Origin: Pseudocitrobacter sp913778145
GTDB lineage: Bacteria; Pseudomonadota; Gammaproteobacteria; Enterobacterales; Enterobacteriaceae
Length of the DNA stretch: 64,000 nt
Assembly: GCA_035726825.1 (NCBI GenBank)
Contig: JALNTX010000007.1
Location: 282,860-346,859, forward strand
Direction of reading: 5' to 3'
The notes under the pieces are model-generated. The model worked only from the letters and a program-made list of their open reading frames with translations. It made no database searches and was not told the DNA's origin. Position numbers and translations under genes: made by a program. Shown piece after piece: positions 17,172 to 26,313 of this stretch; positions within the stretch are counted from its first letter, which is position 1, and each line of letters begins with the position of its first letter.

Positions 17172-18212
17172 TTAACGCAGGCTAAGCGCTTTACGTGCCA
17201 GCCTGCGGCTCGCCAGACCACGATCCTGCCAGCTATACAAACGCACCGACCACAGCAGCACCTGATACGCCATCTTCGGGCTACGCACATTCGCCACCAT
17301 CCTTTTATACATTCCGGACGCGAATATCTCGGCAATCATCATTTTACGCGTAATCACATCATGCTCTTTACGCACAGCATGACAAACCCGTAATGCTTCA
17401 TAGGTTATTTGCTGATAAAACTCCGGATACATCTTAATTTTATCCGCATAATCCCGGTTTAATTTATCCAGCAGGCGGGTAATTTTAATATAATGGCGTT
17501 GATAGGAAAGGTTTTTACGCCCAATACGTTTTTTACGGCTCACCGAAACATCATGCAGAAAATATTTATATAACGATTCTTCGGTATATCGCGCGCGCGT
17601 GGCGTTATACATAAATTCCGTCGACCAGAGAATATCCTGGTGATGTAATCCCGGTACAAATTTCAGATTACACTGCTTAATTAATTCATGACGATAAACG
17701 CCCATCCAGACCACGTGCGTCCAGCGGCGACTGGCTAACGCCATGCGCAGCCACTCCGGGCCGCTCATCACATCGGTTGAGCGAATGCGCTCCTGCGGAA
17801 TGGATTGCCAGGTTTTGCCCGTCTCACGTTCACACCAGTCGGCATTACACTGGGCGACGTCAAGATTATCCTGCAACGCCATGTTCATCAGCGTTTCATA
17901 AATACGCGGATAGGTAATATCATCGGCGTCCACAAACGCGATATACTCACCGTGTGCCAGTTCCAGGCCCCGATTTCGGGCCACCGATGCCCCGGCATTG
18001 GCCTGATGCACCAAACGAACCTGTGGGTAATTCTCGGCGTAATACGTTGCGATATCGACAGAATTATCCGTAGAGCCGTCATTCACAATGATAATTTCCA
18101 GCGCAGTCCAGGTTTGCGCCAGCAGAGATTCCATACAGGCTTTAAATGCATTGCCTGCGTTATAGAGCGGGATGATGACACTGAGTGTCCCTGGGCTATT
18201 CATCTTTTTCAT
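17172..18212 (-). CDS. waaH: LPS core heptose(III) glucuronosyltransferase WaaH (YibD)
   Basis: GT2-family glycosyltransferase that in E. coli adds glucuronic acid to heptose III of the LPS inner core, under PhoB control in phosphate starvation. The 346-residue protein shows the GT-A features SVIIPLYNAGNAFKACMESL at the start, NDGSTDNS, the DxD-type AFVDADD near residue 95 and LHHQDILW. Slightly longer than in K-12. It is separate from the main waa locus, as in K-12. Cytoplasmic face of the inner membrane by family. Confidence 0.93.
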   Translation of the reverse strand: MKKMNSPGTLSVIIPLYNAGNAFKACMESLLAQTWTALEIIIVNDGSTDNSVDIATYYAENYPQVRLVHQANAGASVARNRGLELAHGEYIAFVDADDITYPRIYETLMNMALQDNLDVAQCNADWCERETGKTWQSIPQERIRSTDVMSGPEWLRMALASRRWTHVVWMGVYRHELIKQCNLKFVPGLHHQDILWSTEFMYNATRARYTEESLYKYFLHDVSVSRKKRIGRKNLSYQRHYIKITRLLDKLNRDYADKIKMYPEFYQQITYEALRVCHAVRKEHDVITRKMMIAEIFASGMYKRMVANVRSPKMAYQVLLWSVRLYSWQDRGLASRRLARKALSLR

Positions 18213-18459
18213 TACCTGATCACCTTAACGTGTAGGTTACGTTTTACCCTTCCCACCTTAAGAATGAATTAAGGGCGAAAGATATTTCGGCGTCATTCCT
18301 TCGAACCGATGAAATTTATTTTTATAAACAGGAAGTAGCGTGCCGGAGAGGGATTTGTAATGAAATAAGACTAACGCCCGAATACGAAACATTTATGACA
18401 ATGACAAAGATTTACATATATCAGGCGTTTTTAAGATTAACTTCAGGAAATACGCCTCA
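18213..18459 (-). promoter_or_regulatory. waaH upstream region with possible Pho box
   Basis: AT-rich gap ahead of waaH. On the minus strand around 18391-18410 the sequence reads TTTGTCATTGTCATAAAT, containing TTGTCAT half-sites like the PhoB box (CTGTCAT repeats, 11-base period), but the second half-site at the correct spacing is poor. K-12 waaH is PhoB-regulated, so a Pho box is expected somewhere here. Confidence 0.35.
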
Positions 18460-18483
18460 TGCCTGAAGAGACATGAGGCGATG
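18460..18483 (-). terminator. Inverted repeat after tdh
   Basis: CGCCTCATG...CATGAGGC hairpin just past the tdh stop, reading leftward. The T tract that follows is short, so termination efficiency is uncertain. Confidence 0.5.
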
Positions 18484-18487
18484 AGCC

Positions 18488-19513
18488 TTAATCCCAGCTC
18501 AGAATGACTTTACCAGACTGGCCGGAACGCATCGCGTCGAAGCCTTTCTGGAAATCATCAATGCCGAAATGGTGGGTGATAATCGGCGTGAGATCCAGGC
18601 CAGACTGAATCAACGCCGCCATCTTGTACCAGGTCTCGAACATTTCGCGGCCATAAATCCCTTTGATAAACAGCCCCTTGAAGATGACTTTGGTCCAGTC
18701 GATCGACATATCAGATGGCGGAATACCCAACATGGCAATACGCCCGCCGTGGTTCATGGTGTCGAGCATGGAGCGGAACGCCGCCGGCGCGCCAGACATT
18801 TCCAGGCCGACGTCAAAGCCTTCAGTCATGCCGAGTTCAGCCATCACCTCGGCCAGGTTCTCTTTGGAGACATTTACCGCGCGGGTGACGCCCATTTTAC
18901 GCGCCAGATCGAGACGGTATTCATTCACATCGGTGATAACAACGTTGCGCGCGCCCACGTGTTTCGCGACCGCCGCCGCCATTACGCCGATTGGGCCTGC
19001 GCCGGACACCAGCACATCTTCGCCAACCAGGTCGAAAGAGAGCGCCGTGTGTACCGCGTTGCCGAATGGGTCAAAGATAGAGGCGAGGTCATCAGAAATA
19101 TTATCCGGGATTTTGAAGGCGTTGAACGCCGGGATCACCAGATATTCCGCAAAGCAGCCTGGACGATTCACACCCACGCCAATAGTGTTGCGGCACAGGT
19201 GCGTGCGGCCGCCACGGCAGTTACGACAGTGCCCGCAGGTGATATGGCCTTCACCGGAGACGCGGTCGCCAATTTTAAAGCCTTTCACTTCCTGGCCGAT
19301 GCCGACAACTTCGCCGACATACTCATGACCGACCACCATCGGAACCGGGATGGTTTTCTGCGACCATTCATCCCAGTTATAAATGTGCACATCCGTACCG
19401 CAAATCGCCGTTTTACGGATTTTAATCAGCAGATCGTTATGGCCCACGTCCGGTTTCGGTACGTCGGTCATCCAGATCCCCTCTTCCGCTTTCAGTTTCG
19501 ACAACGCTTTCAT
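18488..19513 (-). CDS. tdh: L-threonine 3-dehydrogenase
   Basis: NAD-dependent zinc enzyme that oxidises threonine to 2-amino-3-ketobutyrate. The 341-residue medium-chain dehydrogenase has the catalytic zinc cysteine in AICGTDVHIYNWDEW, the GHEYVGEVV motif with zinc-binding His-Glu, the structural-zinc cysteines in CGHCRNCRGGRTHLC and the NAD-binding VSGAGPIGVMAA. Same length as in K-12. Second gene of the kbl-tdh operon, nine bases after kbl. Confidence 0.97.
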   Translation of the reverse strand: MKALSKLKAEEGIWMTDVPKPDVGHNDLLIKIRKTAICGTDVHIYNWDEWSQKTIPVPMVVGHEYVGEVVGIGQEVKGFKIGDRVSGEGHITCGHCRNCRGGRTHLCRNTIGVGVNRPGCFAEYLVIPAFNAFKIPDNISDDLASIFDPFGNAVHTALSFDLVGEDVLVSGAGPIGVMAAAVAKHVGARNVVITDVNEYRLDLARKMGVTRAVNVSKENLAEVMAELGMTEGFDVGLEMSGAPAAFRSMLDTMNHGGRIAMLGIPPSDMSIDWTKVIFKGLFIKGIYGREMFETWYKMAALIQSGLDLTPIITHHFGIDDFQKGFDAMRSGQSGKVILSWD

Positions 19514-19522
19514 CTGGCTTCC

Positions 19523-20719
19523 TCAGGCAATCACGCCCAGTTGTTTACCAATGCGGATAAAGGCTTCCACCGCACGTTCGATTTGTTCAGGGGAGTGTGC
19601 CGCCGACATCTGGGTGCGAATGCGCGCCTGGCCTTTCGGCACCACCGGATAGAAGAAACCGGTGACGTAGATCCCCTCTTTTTGCAGCAGGCGAGCAAAC
19701 TCCTGTGCCACAACCGCATCGCCCAGCATCACCGGGATAATGGCGTGATCGGCACCCGCCAGAGTAAACCCTGCTGCGCTCATTTTTTCGCGGAACAGGC
19801 GGGCGTTAGCCCACAGGCGATCGCGAAGTTCAGCGCCGCTGGCAACCATTTCCAGCACTTTGATAGAAGCCGAGACAATCGCCGGAGCCAGCGAGTTGGA
19901 GAACAGATACGGGCGGGAGCGCTGACGCAGCCACTCAACCACTTCTTTACGCGCCGCGGTGTAACCACCGGATGCACCGCCGAGCGCTTTACCCAGCGTG
20001 CCGGTGATGATGTCCACGCGGCCCATTACATCGCAATATTCATGGGAGCCACGGCCGTTTTCACCGACAAAACCGACGGCGTGAGAGTCATCGACCATCA
20101 CCAACGCATCGTACTTGTCGGCAAGGTCGCACACGCCTTTCAGGTTGGCAATCACGCCGTCCATCGAGAACACGCCGTCGGTGGCGATCAGCACGTGGCG
20201 CGCTCCGGCGTCACGTGCCTCTTTCAGGCGCGCTTCCAGTTCCTGCATGTCGTTGTTGGCATAGCGGAAGCGTTTCGCTTTACACAGACGCACACCGTCA
20301 ATGATGGACGCGTGGTTCAGGGCATCGGAGATAATCGCATCTTCCGGGCCGAGCAGCGTTTCAAACAAGCCGCCGTTGGCGTCAAAGCAGGAGGAATAAA
20401 GAATCGCATCTTCCATACCGAGGAATTCCGCTAGCTTCTGCTCCAGCACTTTGTGGTTATCCTGGGTGCCGCAGATGAAACGCACGGACGCCATACCGAA
20501 ACCGTGGCTGTCGAGGCCCGCTTTCGCGGCGGCAATCAGCGCCGGATGGTTCGCCAGCCCAAGGTAGTTATTGGCGCAGAAGTTGATCACGTGACTGCCA
20601 TCGCCTACGGTGATATCCGCCTGCTGCGCGGACGTAATAATACGTTCTTCTTTAAACAACCCTTCCGCGCGGGCGGTATCCAGGTCACCGGCTAACTGTT
20701 TGTAAAAATCACCACGCAT
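19523..20719 (-). CDS. kbl: 2-amino-3-ketobutyrate coenzyme A ligase
   Basis: PLP enzyme that cleaves 2-amino-3-ketobutyrate with CoA to glycine and acetyl-CoA, completing threonine breakdown started by Tdh. The 398-residue alpha-oxoamine synthase has the motifs NFCANNYLGLANHP, DDSHAVGFVG and the PLP lysine in ITGTLGKALGG. Same length as in K-12. In E. coli the operon is controlled by Lrp and leucine; no Lrp site can be assigned by eye. Confidence 0.97.
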   Translation of the reverse strand: MRGDFYKQLAGDLDTARAEGLFKEERIITSAQQADITVGDGSHVINFCANNYLGLANHPALIAAAKAGLDSHGFGMASVRFICGTQDNHKVLEQKLAEFLGMEDAILYSSCFDANGGLFETLLGPEDAIISDALNHASIIDGVRLCKAKRFRYANNDMQELEARLKEARDAGARHVLIATDGVFSMDGVIANLKGVCDLADKYDALVMVDDSHAVGFVGENGRGSHEYCDVMGRVDIITGTLGKALGGASGGYTAARKEVVEWLRQRSRPYLFSNSLAPAIVSASIKVLEMVASGAELRDRLWANARLFREKMSAAGFTLAGADHAIIPVMLGDAVVAQEFARLLQKEGIYVTGFFYPVVPKGQARIRTQMSAAHSPEQIERAVEAFIRIGKQLGVIA

Positions 20720-20935
20720 TGCAACTCTCCAGATTCGGCAAATGTCGGCACATATTACCTAAAGCTATACGTATGTACGAGATGACGCAGCACCCGTTGC
20801 ATTTTTTGTAGCATAAATCACGCGTCACACGGGGCTTTGATGGCGAAAGGCTGAAGGCGGGTCGATGTGATGTTATGATAAGAGTCATTAGCGCCCTGGA
20901 TTGTCCAGGGCACTCACATTTCAAAGGTTACAGTT
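20720..20935. promoter_or_regulatory. Divergent kbl / hldD promoter region
   Basis: 216 bases between kbl and hldD. On the plus strand TGTTATGATAAG near 20870 resembles an extended -10 element about 60 bases before hldD. In E. coli, hldD also has a heat-shock promoter, but a sigma-32 site is not clear here. Confidence 0.4.
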
Positions 20936-21868
20936 ATGATCATCGTTACCGGCGGCGCTGGCTTTATCGGCAGCAACATCGTTAAAGCGCTCAATGACAA
21001 AGGCATCACCGACATTCTGGTGGTAGATAACCTGAAAGACGGCACCAAGTTCGTAAACCTGGTCGATCTGAACATCGCCGACTACATGGATAAAGAAGAT
21101 TTTCTGATCCAGATAATGGCCGGTGAAGATTTCGGCGACATCGAAGCTATCTTCCACGAAGGGGCCTGCTCGTCCACCACCGAGTGGGACGGCAAGTACA
21201 TGATGGATAACAACTATCAGTACTCCAAAGAGCTGCTGCACTACTGCCTGGAGCGCGAAATCCCGTTCCTGTACGCCTCTTCCGCAGCGACCTATGGCGG
21301 CCGCACCAGCGACTTCATCGAATCCCGTGAATATGAGAAACCGCTGAACGTTTACGGCTACTCCAAATTCCTGTTCGACGAATATGTCCGCCAGATCCTG
21401 CCAGAAGCGAACTCGCCGATTGTAGGCTTCCGCTACTTCAACGTGTATGGCCCGCGCGAGGGCCACAAAGGCAGCATGGCGAGCGTGGCCTTCCACCTCA
21501 ACACTCAGCTGAACAACGGCGAAAGCCCGAAACTGTTCGAAGGCAGCGATGGCTTCAAACGCGATTTCGTTTATGTGGGCGACGTGGCGGACGTGAATCT
21601 GTGGTTCTGGGAAAACGGCGTATCCGGCATCTACAACCTCGGCACTGGCCGCGCGGAATCCTTCCAGGCCGTGGCAGATGCCGCACTGGCATACCACAAA
21701 AAAGGCACGCTGGAATACATTCCGTTCCCGGAAAAACTGAAAGGCCGCTACCAGGCATTCACGCAGGCTGACCTGACTAACCTGCGCGCGGCGGGCTACG
21801 ACAAGCCGTTCAAAACCGTCGCTGAAGGCGTGGCGGAATATATGGCCTGGTTGAATCGCGACGCTTAA
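20936..21868 (+). CDS. hldD: ADP-L-glycero-D-manno-heptose 6-epimerase
   Basis: Converts ADP-D-glycero-beta-D-manno-heptose to the L-glycero form used in the LPS inner core. The 310-residue extended short-chain dehydrogenase has the NADP motif TGGAGFIGSNI at 4-14 and the catalytic YGYSK tetrad (Tyr/Lys near 140-144). Same length as in K-12. Leads the hldD-waaF-waaC-waaL operon, with two bases to waaF. Confidence 0.97.
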   Translation: MIIVTGGAGFIGSNIVKALNDKGITDILVVDNLKDGTKFVNLVDLNIADYMDKEDFLIQIMAGEDFGDIEAIFHEGACSSTTEWDGKYMMDNNYQYSKELLHYCLEREIPFLYASSAATYGGRTSDFIESREYEKPLNVYGYSKFLFDEYVRQILPEANSPIVGFRYFNVYGPREGHKGSMASVAFHLNTQLNNGESPKLFEGSDGFKRDFVYVGDVADVNLWFWENGVSGIYNLGTGRAESFQAVADAALAYHKKGTLEYIPFPEKLKGRYQAFTQADLTNLRAAGYDKPFKTVAEGVAEYMAWLNRDA

Positions 21869-21870
21869 CA

Positions 21871-22917
21871 ATGAATATTTTGGTGATTGGCCCGTCATGG
21901 GTGGGCGACATGATGATGTCGCAAAGTCTCTATCGCACGCTCAAGGCGCGCTATCCCCAGGCTATCATTGACGTGATGGCACCCGCGTGGTGCCGTCCGC
22001 TTTTAGCACGTATGCCGGAAGTCAACGACGCGATCCCGATGCCGCTTGGGCACGGGGCGCTGGAGTTGGGCGAACGTCGCAGGCTGGGTCACAGCCTGCG
22101 TGACCGCCGCTACGATCGCGCGTACGTGCTGCCCAATTCGTTTAAATCGGCACTGGTTCCCTTCTTTGCCAGTATTCCTCTGCGTACCGGCTGGCGTGGC
22201 GAAATGCGCTACGGCCTGCTCAACGACGCCCGCGTGCTGGATAAAGACGCCTGGCCGCTGATGGTTGAACGCTACGTGGCGCTGGCCTTTGATAAAGGCG
22301 TAATGCGCTGCGCGAAAGATTTGCCGCAGCCGCTGCTGTGGCCACAGCTACACGTTGCCGAAGGCGAGAAATCGCAGATGTGCAACACCTTCAATATCTC
22401 CTCTGAACGCCCGATGATTGGCTTCTGCCCTGGCGCAGAGTTCGGCCCGGCAAAGCGCTGGCCGCACTATCATTACGCCGAACTGGCGAAACAGCTGATC
22501 GACGAAGGCTATCAAATCGCGCTGTTTGGCTCCGCGAAAGATCATGAAGCCGGCAACGAAATCCTGGCCGCGCTGAGTGCTGAGCAGCAGGCATGGTGCC
22601 GCAACCTGGCCGGAGAAACCCAGCTGGAACAGGCTGTGGTTCTGATTGCCGCCTGCAAAGCGGTCGTCACCAATGACTCTGGCCTGATGCACGTCGCCGC
22701 AGCCCTGAACCGCCCGCTGGTTGCCCTCTACGGCCCCAGCAGCCCGGATTTCACCCCGCCGCTGTCGAACAAAGCACGCGTCATCCGTCTGATTACCGGC
22801 TACCACAAGGTGCGTAAAGGCGATGCCGCAGAAGGCTATCATCAAAGCTTGATCGACATCACGCCAGCCCGCGTACTGGAAGAGCTAAACGCCCTGCTGC
22901 TGGACGAGGAAGCCTGA
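21871..22917 (+). CDS. waaF: LPS heptosyltransferase II
   Basis: GT9-family cytoplasmic-face enzyme that adds the second L,D-heptose of the inner core. The 348-residue protein shows MNILVIGPSWVGDMMMSQSL at the N-terminus, FCPGAEFGPAKRWP, and the nucleotide-sugar site TNDSGLMHVAAAL. Same length as K-12 WaaF. Three bases separate it from waaC, consistent with one transcript from hldD. Confidence 0.97.
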   Translation: MNILVIGPSWVGDMMMSQSLYRTLKARYPQAIIDVMAPAWCRPLLARMPEVNDAIPMPLGHGALELGERRRLGHSLRDRRYDRAYVLPNSFKSALVPFFASIPLRTGWRGEMRYGLLNDARVLDKDAWPLMVERYVALAFDKGVMRCAKDLPQPLLWPQLHVAEGEKSQMCNTFNISSERPMIGFCPGAEFGPAKRWPHYHYAELAKQLIDEGYQIALFGSAKDHEAGNEILAALSAEQQAWCRNLAGETQLEQAVVLIAACKAVVTNDSGLMHVAAALNRPLVALYGPSSPDFTPPLSNKARVIRLITGYHKVRKGDAAEGYHQSLIDITPARVLEELNALLLDEEA

Positions 22918-22920
22918 CGG

Positions 22921-23883
22921 ATGCGGGTATTGATCGTTAAAACATCTTCCATGGGCGACGTATTGCATACATTGCCTGCGTTAACTGACGCCATGCAGGC
23001 ATTTCCTGGCATTCGCTTCGACTGGGTGGTTGAAGAAGGTTTCGCGCAGATCCCTTCCTGGCACGAAGCCGTCGAGCGCGTTATCCCGGTGGCGATTCGT
23101 CGCTGGCGCAAAGCGTGGTTCTCCGCGCCGATTAAAGCCGAGCGGAAAGCGTTTCGCGAGACGCTTCAGGCGGTGAAGTACGATGCGGTGATTGACGCGC
23201 AGGGGCTGGTAAAAAGCGCCGCCCTCGTCACGCGACTGGCTCACGGTATCAAGCACGGCATGGACTGGCAAACCGCGCGCGAGCCGCTGGCAAGCCTGTT
23301 CTACAATCGTCGCCACCATATCGCCAAACAGCAGCACGCCGTTGAACGCACGCGTGAACTGTTTGCCAAAAGCCTGAGTTACACAAAGCCTCAGACACAG
23401 GGTGATTATGCGATTGCACGCCACTTCCTGACGCAAACCGCTGCGTATACTGAGCCTTACGTCGTATTCCTGCATGCCACCACGCGTGATGACAAACACT
23501 GGCCGGAAGCGCACTGGCGAGAGTTAATTGGCTTGCTGAAAGAGAGTGGGCTGAAGGTGAAATTGCCGTGGGGCGCGCCGCATGAAGAAGCACGCGCAAA
23601 GCGATTAGCGGAAGGGTTTGATTATGTCGAGGTACTGCCGCGCCTGAGCCTGGAGGCCATTGCACATGTACTGGCTGGCGCAAACTATGTTGTCTCGGTG
23701 GATACAGGGCTTAGTCATCTTACGGCGGCGCTGGATCGACCGAATATTACGTTGTATGGCCCAACGGACCCTGGGTTAATTGGTGGTTATGGGAAGAACC
23801 AGGTCGCGTGCTGTTCTACCGATCGTGATTTAGCGCATCTGACTGCAAATGCCGTTTGGCATGAGATCTCAGCCCTTAAATAA
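22921..23883 (+). CDS. waaC: LPS heptosyltransferase I
   Basis: GT9 enzyme that adds the first L,D-heptose to Kdo2-lipid A. The 320-residue product starts MRVLIVKTSSMGDVLHTLPA, with the conserved acceptor-site Asp in MGDVLHT and the donor-site SVDTGLSHLTAALDRP. One residue longer than K-12 WaaC. Nine bases separate it from waaL. Confidence 0.97.
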   Translation: MRVLIVKTSSMGDVLHTLPALTDAMQAFPGIRFDWVVEEGFAQIPSWHEAVERVIPVAIRRWRKAWFSAPIKAERKAFRETLQAVKYDAVIDAQGLVKSAALVTRLAHGIKHGMDWQTAREPLASLFYNRRHHIAKQQHAVERTRELFAKSLSYTKPQTQGDYAIARHFLTQTAAYTEPYVVFLHATTRDDKHWPEAHWRELIGLLKESGLKVKLPWGAPHEEARAKRLAEGFDYVEVLPRLSLEAIAHVLAGANYVVSVDTGLSHLTAALDRPNITLYGPTDPGLIGGYGKNQVACCSTDRDLAHLTANAVWHEISALK

Positions 23884-23892
23884 AGGACCTGT

Positions 23893-25167
23893 ATGTTAGC
23901 CTCTACAACCGTGCCAGGCTGGAAGGGTTATACCCAAAAAACCGCTTCTGTACTGGAAATTCTCACATTTACGCTTTGTGCTGCAACGTTACTTATCGCG
24001 CTAATTAATAATAACTTAAGTATGAAGTTATTTAATATTACCGGTATCCTGGCCATACTGACGTTAATCGTCAGGGGAAAAACGGCCACGCTAACGAGTA
24101 AAGCCTGCATCCTTCCGGCCGCTATCTTACTGATCGGCATTGTAGATGTTATCTGGTATTCCATGTTCAAGGTGGATAACTCACCGTTCAGAGCGACGTA
24201 TCACAGCTATCTGAATACCGCGAAAGTCTTTCTGTTCGGGACATTTATTGTTCTACTGGCGTCGACATCGAAATTTAAAGTGAAGAAGAATGTGCTTCTT
24301 TATCTCTTTTACGCGGTGTCATTTGTTATTTTTGGCTATGCCGCCTGGCTTAAATTTAATGCTGGTATGGCGCGAATCGATTTCGGTATCGGCACAGCAA
24401 CGGGCGCGGCCTACTCCATTATGCTGATTGGCATTATCAGCGCGATATCTATTCTCTATGTAGAGAAAAGCCATCCTCTGCTATTTCTGCTTAATACTGC
24501 CGCAATCTTCACTGCGCTGATTTTCACGCAAACTCGCTCTGCGGTGCTGCTGTTCCCGGTTATCTGCGCCATCACGCTGGTACTCTACTTTAGTAAGGCA
24601 CCCAAAAAGCTCTTTTTATCCGTTATTACTTTCCTCGCTTTACTCGTTGTCCTGAGCTTCATCTTCAGTAAGCCGATCTCTCAACGCTATGAAAGTGCAA
24701 TGCACGATATTGAGAAATACCAGACCAAAAACAACAGCCAGTCCTCATTAGGTGCACGTCTGGCGATGTATCAGGTTGGGTTTGATATTTTTGAAGAGGC
24801 GCCACTGGCATGGCGAGGCGCTGAAGAACGTGCGCAGAGCGCGAAAGGGTTAGTTGCCAAAGATAAATCGCTGATGGGAGTAATGCCCTTCCTCAATGTG
24901 CATTTACATAATGAATTTATTGAGGCGGGGTCGCTAAAAGGGCTGGCGGGAGTGCTATCTACGCTACTGTTCTATGCCGGGTTATTCTACGCCGTGTATT
25001 ACTATCGTTCGCTCGGTCTGTTTGCTTTTACTCTGGCCATTATTGGCCTGGGGTTAAGCGATGTACTGATCTGGTCGCGTAGCGTGCCGATAATCATTAT
25101 CTGCGGCACTACGGTGCTGTTATTCTTCCAGAGTCAACAAGCATTGCCCGCACGACCTGAAGAATAA
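23893..25167 (+). CDS. waaL: O-antigen ligase
   Basis: Inner-membrane GT-C enzyme that joins undecaprenyl-linked O-polysaccharide to lipid A-core on the periplasmic side. The 424-residue protein has about 10-12 hydrophobic spans and a large periplasmic loop in the C-terminal third with the catalytic-type motif NVHLHNEFIEAG, as expected of the Wzy_C family. Sequence is poorly conserved between core types, which fits its acceptor specificity. The coding DNA becomes visibly AT-richer from here through waaY. It converges on waaU. Confidence 0.92.
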   Translation: MLASTTVPGWKGYTQKTASVLEILTFTLCAATLLIALINNNLSMKLFNITGILAILTLIVRGKTATLTSKACILPAAILLIGIVDVIWYSMFKVDNSPFRATYHSYLNTAKVFLFGTFIVLLASTSKFKVKKNVLLYLFYAVSFVIFGYAAWLKFNAGMARIDFGIGTATGAAYSIMLIGIISAISILYVEKSHPLLFLLNTAAIFTALIFTQTRSAVLLFPVICAITLVLYFSKAPKKLFLSVITFLALLVVLSFIFSKPISQRYESAMHDIEKYQTKNNSQSSLGARLAMYQVGFDIFEEAPLAWRGAEERAQSAKGLVAKDKSLMGVMPFLNVHLHNEFIEAGSLKGLAGVLSTLLFYAGLFYAVYYYRSLGLFAFTLAIIGLGLSDVLIWSRSVPIIIICGTTVLLFFQSQQALPARPEE

Positions 25168-25172
25168 AAACC

Positions 25173-25206
25173 AAAAAAAAGTGAGCCATAATGGCTCACT
25201 TTTTTA
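25173..25206. terminator. Bidirectional terminator between waaL and waaU
   Basis: A-run, GTGAGCCAT-A-ATGGCTCAC hairpin, T-run: a symmetric rho-independent terminator that serves both convergent transcripts. It overlaps the last codon of waaU. Confidence 0.9.
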
Positions 25207-26265
25207 TTGGAATAACCGCTTTAACGCATCCAGCAATACCGTCTCCTCAATATCGCACGCGCTACACGTGGGCGATATCACCTGCTGCGCCCGCAGATTA
25301 TTAGGCGCCCAAATAATCGGTGACGGATAATCCTCGTGACGTGCTTTAGGGTAGAAGGCAAGTGTAGGCCTGTCGTAAGCTGAAGCGATGTGAACCAGCG
25401 CGGTATCGACGGAGATAACATACTGACAATATTTGGTCAGTGCGACAGCATGGATGAAATCTTTATACGGCAGCGTTTCGATATTATCGACCGGAATCAG
25501 CGGGAGATCTTTTGGATGCCCCGTATAAATAATTCGCAGTTCGGGATGGTTTTCTTTTAACCACCTATCGATAAGCTGAATTTGCCGTGTCGATAAACGA
25601 CAAATTTTCTTTGCCCCAATGGGGTTAACAATCACCACCCTTGTATCGCCTACAAAGTCTCGTAATTGCTGTTCCACATCCGCAGGAAGCGGCAAATCAT
25701 AGCGATCATCATATTGAACACCCTCCCCAAACAGATGCTCGCAGATTACGCGCGTACGCGTGGCCATATGCTCGGTGAGTTGCTCATCATGTGGATGATA
25801 GCTGGAATAATAGCGCTTGTACCACTTATCAAAACCAAGAATATAATGATTTCTTAAGCCTGACAAAAGCAGGGCATGGCCGAAGCTGGGCATCGTTTCA
25901 AAAGGATCCAGCACAACATCAAATTGGTATTGTGCGAGCTCTTTTCGCAACTTAAGCACATCTGAAATACTATTTGAGTCTTTAATGAAGAAATGAGTTA
26001 TTCCAGGATTAGCTTTTAGAAAGGCATGCCCAACGCCGCAGGAAATGATAGATAACTTAATGCCTCGTTCGGCCAGCGCACGATATAAAGCACTTAAGAC
26101 AATCAGATCACCAAGCTTACTATTATCATGAATCAATAAGCAGCTTTTGATATTTTTAGCGGGTAAAAGCGCCGCACCTTTATGACTAAAAAGAAAAGAG
26201 AGAAAATTTATTTTGATTTTATTTATTAATAATCTTTTTTTCTTGTGAAATGTTCCAAGGCGCAT
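25204..26265 (-). CDS. waaU: LPS outer-core heptosyltransferase IV (WaaU-like)
   Basis: GT9-family enzyme; in E. coli K-12 WaaU adds the terminal heptose of the outer core. The product (353 residues) matches K-12 WaaU from MRLGTFHKKKR through IIHDNSKLGDLIVLSALYR, VVLDPFETMPSFGHALLLS, VIVNPIGAKKICRLS and the donor-site SVDTALVHIASAYDRPTLAF. The ATG at 26265 is chosen from this match; a GTG at 26280 in frame is possible and neither has a strong Shine-Dalgarno. Last gene of the waaQ operon. Note that this position is held by an unrelated GlcNAc transferase (WaaK) in Salmonella. Confidence 0.85.
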   Translation of the reverse strand: MRLGTFHKKKRLLINKIKINFLSFLFSHKGAALLPAKNIKSCLLIHDNSKLGDLIVLSALYRALAERGIKLSIISCGVGHAFLKANPGITHFFIKDSNSISDVLKLRKELAQYQFDVVLDPFETMPSFGHALLLSGLRNHYILGFDKWYKRYYSSYHPHDEQLTEHMATRTRVICEHLFGEGVQYDDRYDLPLPADVEQQLRDFVGDTRVVIVNPIGAKKICRLSTRQIQLIDRWLKENHPELRIIYTGHPKDLPLIPVDNIETLPYKDFIHAVALTKYCQYVISVDTALVHIASAYDRPTLAFYPKARHEDYPSPIIWAPNNLRAQQVISPTCSACDIEETVLLDALKRLFQ

Positions 26266-26313
26266 CGTTTTTACCAGCACATGGTTTTATTAAGTAACAG
26301 CTTCATTTTTTAC

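Noticed and set aside
18569..20434. 621-residue open frame opposite tdh and kbl
   Set aside because: Spans two well-supported antisense genes and the gap between them, with no domain and no start signal; shadow frame.
20921..21898. 325-residue open frame opposite hldD
   Set aside because: hldD is unambiguous (GGAGFIGSNI, YGYSK); the antisense frame has no family features.
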